A stretch of DNA of 64,000 bases, taken from NCBI RefSeq assembly GCF_900580865.1, contig NZ_UTBZ01000023.1, positions 27,319 through 91,318 of the forward strand, given 5' to 3'. The notes below the pieces were generated by a model. That model was not told where the DNA came from. It worked only from the letters and a program-made list of their open reading frames with translations, and did not search any database. Positions 61,127-64,000 of the stretch are shown one piece after another. Position 1 is the first letter of the stretch. Every line of letters begins with the position of its first letter. Origin of the DNA: Pseudomonas viridiflava. Its GTDB lineage: Bacteria; Pseudomonadota; Gammaproteobacteria; Pseudomonadales; Pseudomonadaceae. The translations under genes were made by a program, and so were the position numbers.

Positions 61127-61176
61127 GTTTTCAGGTTTTTACCCATCCGGGTCGGGGTCATGCCTGACTTGGCAGC

Positions 61177-61252
61177 GGAGCGGTAGAGCAGGTAGCTGAA
61201 ACAGTTGCCTGTAACGCCGGGATCGAGGGTTCGAGCCCTGTCCGCTCCGCCA
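61177..61252 (+). pseudogene. Decayed tRNA-Asp-like sequence
   Basis: The acceptor stem GGAGCGG/CCGCTCC, discriminator G and CCA are intact and tRNA-Asp-like. The region GCCTGTAACGCC resembles the tRNA-Asp anticodon arm GCCTGTCACGCC, but with GTA in place of GTC. The anticodon stem is mismatched (GTTGC against GCCGG), the D-arm does not fold normally and the T-stem pairs poorly. Probably a pseudo-tRNA or hybrid remnant. Confidence 0.65.
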
Positions 61253-61260
61253 GTTACGAG

Positions 61261-61288
61261 AAGGCGCATCCTCGGATGCGCCTTTCTT
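61261..61288 (+). terminator. Terminator after the tRNA remnant
   Basis: Stem AAGGCGCATC/GATGCGCCTT with TTCTT. It would end the hupB-tRNA transcript. Confidence 0.82.
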
Positions 61289-61354
61289 CTATCCGGATTC
61301 TACCCACGCTCCACGGTTGCCTAATTTTGAAGTTCAACCGTTTCTGGGGGACGC

Positions 61355-63226
61355 ATGCTGCAGAATATCAGGGACAATTCACAAGGCTGGATTGCCAAGA
61401 CCATTATCGGGGTCATCGTTGCACTGATGGCTCTGACCGGTTTCGACGCCATTTTCCAGGCCACGACTCACAAGAATGAGGCGGCCAAGGTCAACGGTGA
61501 AGAAATCAGCCAGAACGAGCTGAGCCAGGCCGTTGATATGCAACGCCGTCAGCTGATGCAACAGCTGGGCAAAGACTTCGATGCTTCGTTGCTCGACGAA
61601 AAAATGCTCCGCGAATCGGCCCTCAAGGGTCTGATCGATCGCAAGCTGCTGCTGCAAGGCGCCGAACAAGCGAAGTTCGCTTTCTCCGAAGGCGCACTGG
61701 ACCAAGTGATCCTGCAAACACCTGAATTCCAGGTGGACGGCAAGTTCAGCTCCGAGCGTTTCGACCAGGTAATCCGTCAACTGGGTTACAGCCGTATGCA
61801 ATTCCGCCAGATGCTGGCTCAGGAAATGCTCATCGGCCAACTGCGCGCCGGTGTGGCGGGCAGCGGTTTCGTGACCGACGCCGAAGTGCTGGCATTTGCC
61901 CGTCTGGAAAAACAGACCCGCGATTTCGCCACCCTGAACGTCAAGGCTGACCCGGCGGCGGTCAAACTGACCGACGACGAGGTCAAGGCTTACTACGACG
62001 AACACGCCAAAGAGTTCATGACTCCGGACCAGGTGATCATCGATTACGTAGAGCTGAAGAAGGCTTCGTTCTTCGATCAGGTCGCGGTCAAGGACGAAGA
62101 CCTGCAGGCGGCGTATCAGAAAGAGATCGCCAACCTGTCGGAACAGCGTCGTGCCGCGCACATTCTGATCGAAGTGAACGACAAGACCACCGAGGCTCAG
62201 GCCAAAGCGAAGATCGACGAAGTCCAGGCGCGTCTGGCCAAGGGCGAGAAGTTCGAAGCGCTGGCCAAAGAGTTCTCGCAGGATCCGGGTTCGGCCAATA
62301 ACGGCGGTGACCTCGGTTACGCAGGCCCGGGCGTCTACGACCCTGCGTTCGAAAAAGCCTTGTACTCGCTGTCGAAAGACCAGGTGTCCGAGCCGATTCG
62401 CACCGACTTCGGTTACCACTTGATCAAGCTGTTGGGTGTGGAAGCGCCTGAAGTGCCGACCCTGGCCAGCCTGAAAGACAAGCTGACCCGCGAGCTGAAA
62501 GCCGCGCAGGTCGAGCAGCGTTTCGTCGAGGCGACCAAGCAACTCGAAGACTCGGCGTTCGAAGCGTCTGACCTGGCTCAGCCAGCGGCGGATCTGAAGC
62601 TGACCGTGCACACCTCCAAGCCGTTCGGCCGTGAAGGTGGCGAAGGTGTTGCGGCCAACCGTGCCGTAGTGACCGCTGCGTTCAGCACCGAAGTGATCGA
62701 CGAAGGTGCCAACAGCACCGCCATCGAGCTGGACCCGGAAACCGTGATCGTGCTGCGTTCCAAGGAGCACTTCAAGCCTGCGCAATTGCCGCTGGAAAGC
62801 GTGAATGCGGCGATCCGCACTCAGTTGACCAAAGAGCATGCCAGCGCGGCTGCCAAGACCAAGGCCGAGAAGCTGATTGCGGATCTGCGTGATGGCAAGG
62901 CACCGTTGGACAAGGCGGTTGAGGGTCAGAACTGGAAAACCACTGAAGCGGCCACCCGTGGTCAGGAAGGTGTTGATCCGGCGGTGCTGCAAGCGTTGTT
63001 CCGTATGCCGAAGCCGGCTGCCAAGGACAAGCCGACGTTCACCAGCGTGACGTTGGCGGATGGCAGTCTGATGATCGTGCGTCTGAATGGCGTTAACGAA
63101 GCGGCTGCGCCGACGGATGAAGAGAAGGTTCAGTACCGTCGTTTCCTTGCTTCGCGTGAGGGGCAGCAGGACTTTGCGGCGTATCGCAAGCAGTTGGAAG
63201 CTCAGGCTGAGATCAAGCGGTTTTGA
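61355..63226 (+). CDS. ppiD: Periplasmic folding chaperone PpiD (SurA N-terminal, PpiC domain)
   Basis: A 623-residue inner-membrane-anchored protein. A single membrane helix (about 14-32, WIAKTIIGVIVALMALTGF), SurA-like helical chaperone segment (about 40-200), a parvulin domain (about 265-355, RRAAHILIEVND ... FSQDPGSANNGGDLGYAGPG) and a C-terminal domain. Helps fold outer-membrane proteins at the Sec exit. Standard length and neighbour of hupB. Confidence 0.94.
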   Translation: MLQNIRDNSQGWIAKTIIGVIVALMALTGFDAIFQATTHKNEAAKVNGEEISQNELSQAVDMQRRQLMQQLGKDFDASLLDEKMLRESALKGLIDRKLLLQGAEQAKFAFSEGALDQVILQTPEFQVDGKFSSERFDQVIRQLGYSRMQFRQMLAQEMLIGQLRAGVAGSGFVTDAEVLAFARLEKQTRDFATLNVKADPAAVKLTDDEVKAYYDEHAKEFMTPDQVIIDYVELKKASFFDQVAVKDEDLQAAYQKEIANLSEQRRAAHILIEVNDKTTEAQAKAKIDEVQARLAKGEKFEALAKEFSQDPGSANNGGDLGYAGPGVYDPAFEKALYSLSKDQVSEPIRTDFGYHLIKLLGVEAPEVPTLASLKDKLTRELKAAQVEQRFVEATKQLEDSAFEASDLAQPAADLKLTVHTSKPFGREGGEGVAANRAVVTAAFSTEVIDEGANSTAIELDPETVIVLRSKEHFKPAQLPLESVNAAIRTQLTKEHASAAAKTKAEKLIADLRDGKAPLDKAVEGQNWKTTEAATRGQEGVDPAVLQALFRMPKPAAKDKPTFTSVTLADGSLMIVRLNGVNEAAAPTDEEKVQYRRFLASREGQQDFAAYRKQLEAQAEIKRF

Positions 63227-63240
63227 TGTCTGATTTGAGC

Positions 63241-63265
63241 TGTGATGTGATGTGATGTGATGTGA
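63241..63265. repeat. Short tandem repeat, TGTGA x5
   Basis: Five perfect TGTGA units directly after ppiD and before its terminator. Prone to copy-number change by slippage. Confidence 0.9.
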
Positions 63266-63297
63266 AAGCCCCGGCCTTATGGTCGGGGCTTTTTTTT
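63266..63297 (+). terminator. Terminator after ppiD
   Basis: Stem AAAGCCCCGGCC/GGTCGGGGCTTT (one bulge) and eight T. Confidence 0.88.
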
Positions 63298-63299
63298 CG

Positions 63300-63690
63300 G
63301 CGTTGGGTCGTGGCGGCCTTTGGGCCGACCATGTTCTTGGGGTTTTGGGGGAATATCCGTTGCTTCGGGTGCTGCCGCTGGCGGTTTCGCTCTTACAGCG
63401 AGTCCCTTTGGCAAACGCCCCAAAGGAACCAAAGGTCTTTGCCCTGACGTTCGGCCCACTCGCTAAAGCTCGGGGTTCCTTCGCTCCGGGATTGATCCGG
63501 GCGCAGCGTCTCCGGTTTGCTTCGCTGCACCTACTCCCGCTGTGTTTGGCTTCGCCAAACGGTCGCTGCGCTCCCACGCCCGGATCAAGCCCTCCACTCA
63601 GCCTGCCGACGGGCCTTCAGATCAAGATCAAGAGCTGCAGCCGAGCTAACGCTCATCCTGTTGAGTGGGGCGGCTTTGCCGCGTGGGCCG
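63300..63690. repeat. Large intergenic repeat of Pseudomonas type, no gene
   Basis: About 390 bp with many short inverted pairs (TTTGGC...GCCAAA, GGCTTCGCC, CTTTGGGCC, GATCCGGGCG/CGCCCGGATC). Frames through it are not protein-like. I recognise the composition as a recurring intergenic repeat of the P. fluorescens group; copy number cannot be checked here. Confidence 0.65.
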
Positions 63691-63705
63691 CACACAGATT
63701 AAACC

Positions 63706-64000
63706 TGTGGGAGCGAGCCTGCTCGCGAAGGCGGCCTGCCAGCCGACCAATCTTCTGTCTGATGTACTCAGTTCCACTGTGGAGCGAGCTTGCTCGCGAA
63801 GACGGCCTGCCAGCCGACCAATCCTCTGTCTGATGTACTCAATCCAATTGTGGGAGCGAGCCTGCTCGCGAAGACGGCCTGCCAGCCGACCAATCCTCTG
63901 TCTGATGTACTCAATCCAATTGTGGGAGCGAGCCTGCTCGCGAAGACGGCCTGACAGCCGACCAATCCTCTGTCTGATGTACTCAGTCCCATTGTAGGAG
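63706..64000. repeat. Tandem array of 72-bp REP-containing units
   Basis: Four units start at 63706, 63778, 63849 and 63921 (72, 71, 72 and 72 bp), and a fifth begins at 63993 and leaves the window. Each has a forward REP (TGTGGGAGCGAGCCTGCTCG) then a conserved spacer with CGGCCTGCCAGCCGACCAAT and TCTGTCTGATGTACTCA. Confidence 0.93.

Noticed and set aside
61177..61252. Functional tRNA-Tyr (anticodon GTA)
   Set aside because: The anticodon stem and the D-arm do not pair, and the acceptor and discriminator are those of tRNA-Asp.
61379..63577. A 732-codon open frame antisense to ppiD
   Set aside because: A shadow frame; PpiD on the plus strand has a complete domain structure.
63706..64000. Regular 72-bp repeats considered as a CRISPR array
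   Set aside because: Repeat and spacer are both conserved between units and the repeat is a known REP sequence; no variable spacers and no cas genes.

Overview
The window comes from a Pseudomonas of the fluorescens group. The host genes (sstT, nhaR, pbpG, folD, the Arg/His/Leu/His tRNA cluster and the tig-clpP-clpX-lon-hupB-ppiD block) are typical Pseudomonas neighbours, and the intergenic spaces carry the GTGGGAGCGAGC...GCTCGCGAA REP sequences common in that group. Assignments rest on reading the sequence and on knowledge of the families; no database search was run.

Layout. Positions 1-11,912 are host chromosome: small hypothetical and secreted proteins, a shikimate-dehydrogenase-like enzyme, a cupin, a YceH-type protein, a DUF1993 protein, the SstT serine/threonine symporter, an MFS exporter, NhaR, a TerC-type membrane protein, a C39-like lipoprotein that has lost its catalytic residues, two disordered acidic proteins, and PbpG. 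About 11,913-52,549 is a complete-looking temperate prophage of roughly 40.6 kb inserted between folD and pbpG. Positions 52,550-64,000 are host again: folD, four tRNAs, tig, clpP, clpX, lon, hupB, a decayed tRNA-Asp, ppiD and a long repeat region.

Prophage logic. The genetic switch is lambda-like. An S24-type repressor (23,388-24,239, minus) lies between a leftward promoter (about 22,844-22,872) and a rightward promoter (about 24,298-24,326). Each promoter is covered by three copies of a TTAGC-N5-GCTAA operator. The leftward operon (22.8 to 12.0 kb) carries small early genes, an adenine and a cytosine DNA methyltransferase, a run of genes joined by 4-bp ATGA overlaps, an excisionase-like gene and the integrase. 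The rightward operon carries Cro-like, CII-like and Rha/KilAC-type regulators, O- and P-like replication genes with an iteron-type origin inside the O-like gene, nucleases, a second tyrosine recombinase and a Q-type antiterminator followed by a terminator. Late genes follow: small membrane proteins, a cos-like GC palindrome, a lambda-type terminase/portal/head module with a protease-capsid fusion, and a Mu-like contractile tail with a -1 frameshift signal before the tape measure. The end holds a glycine-rich fibre, a fibre chaperone, a secreted alpha/beta-hydrolase cargo gene, a SleB-type endolysin and nested Rz/Rz1 spanins. Two near-perfect LexA boxes sit inside the prophage, linking two genes directly to the SOS response in addition to the RecA-sensitive repressor.

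Most notable points: the symmetrical operator system, the two LexA-controlled genes, the eight-fold repeat in the cytosine methyltransferase, two proteins with beta-clamp-binding motifs, an early gene with an amber codon at position 3, a three-hairpin RNA candidate, very small coupled membrane peptides, the hydrolase cargo gene, and the decayed tRNA-Asp downstream of hupB.
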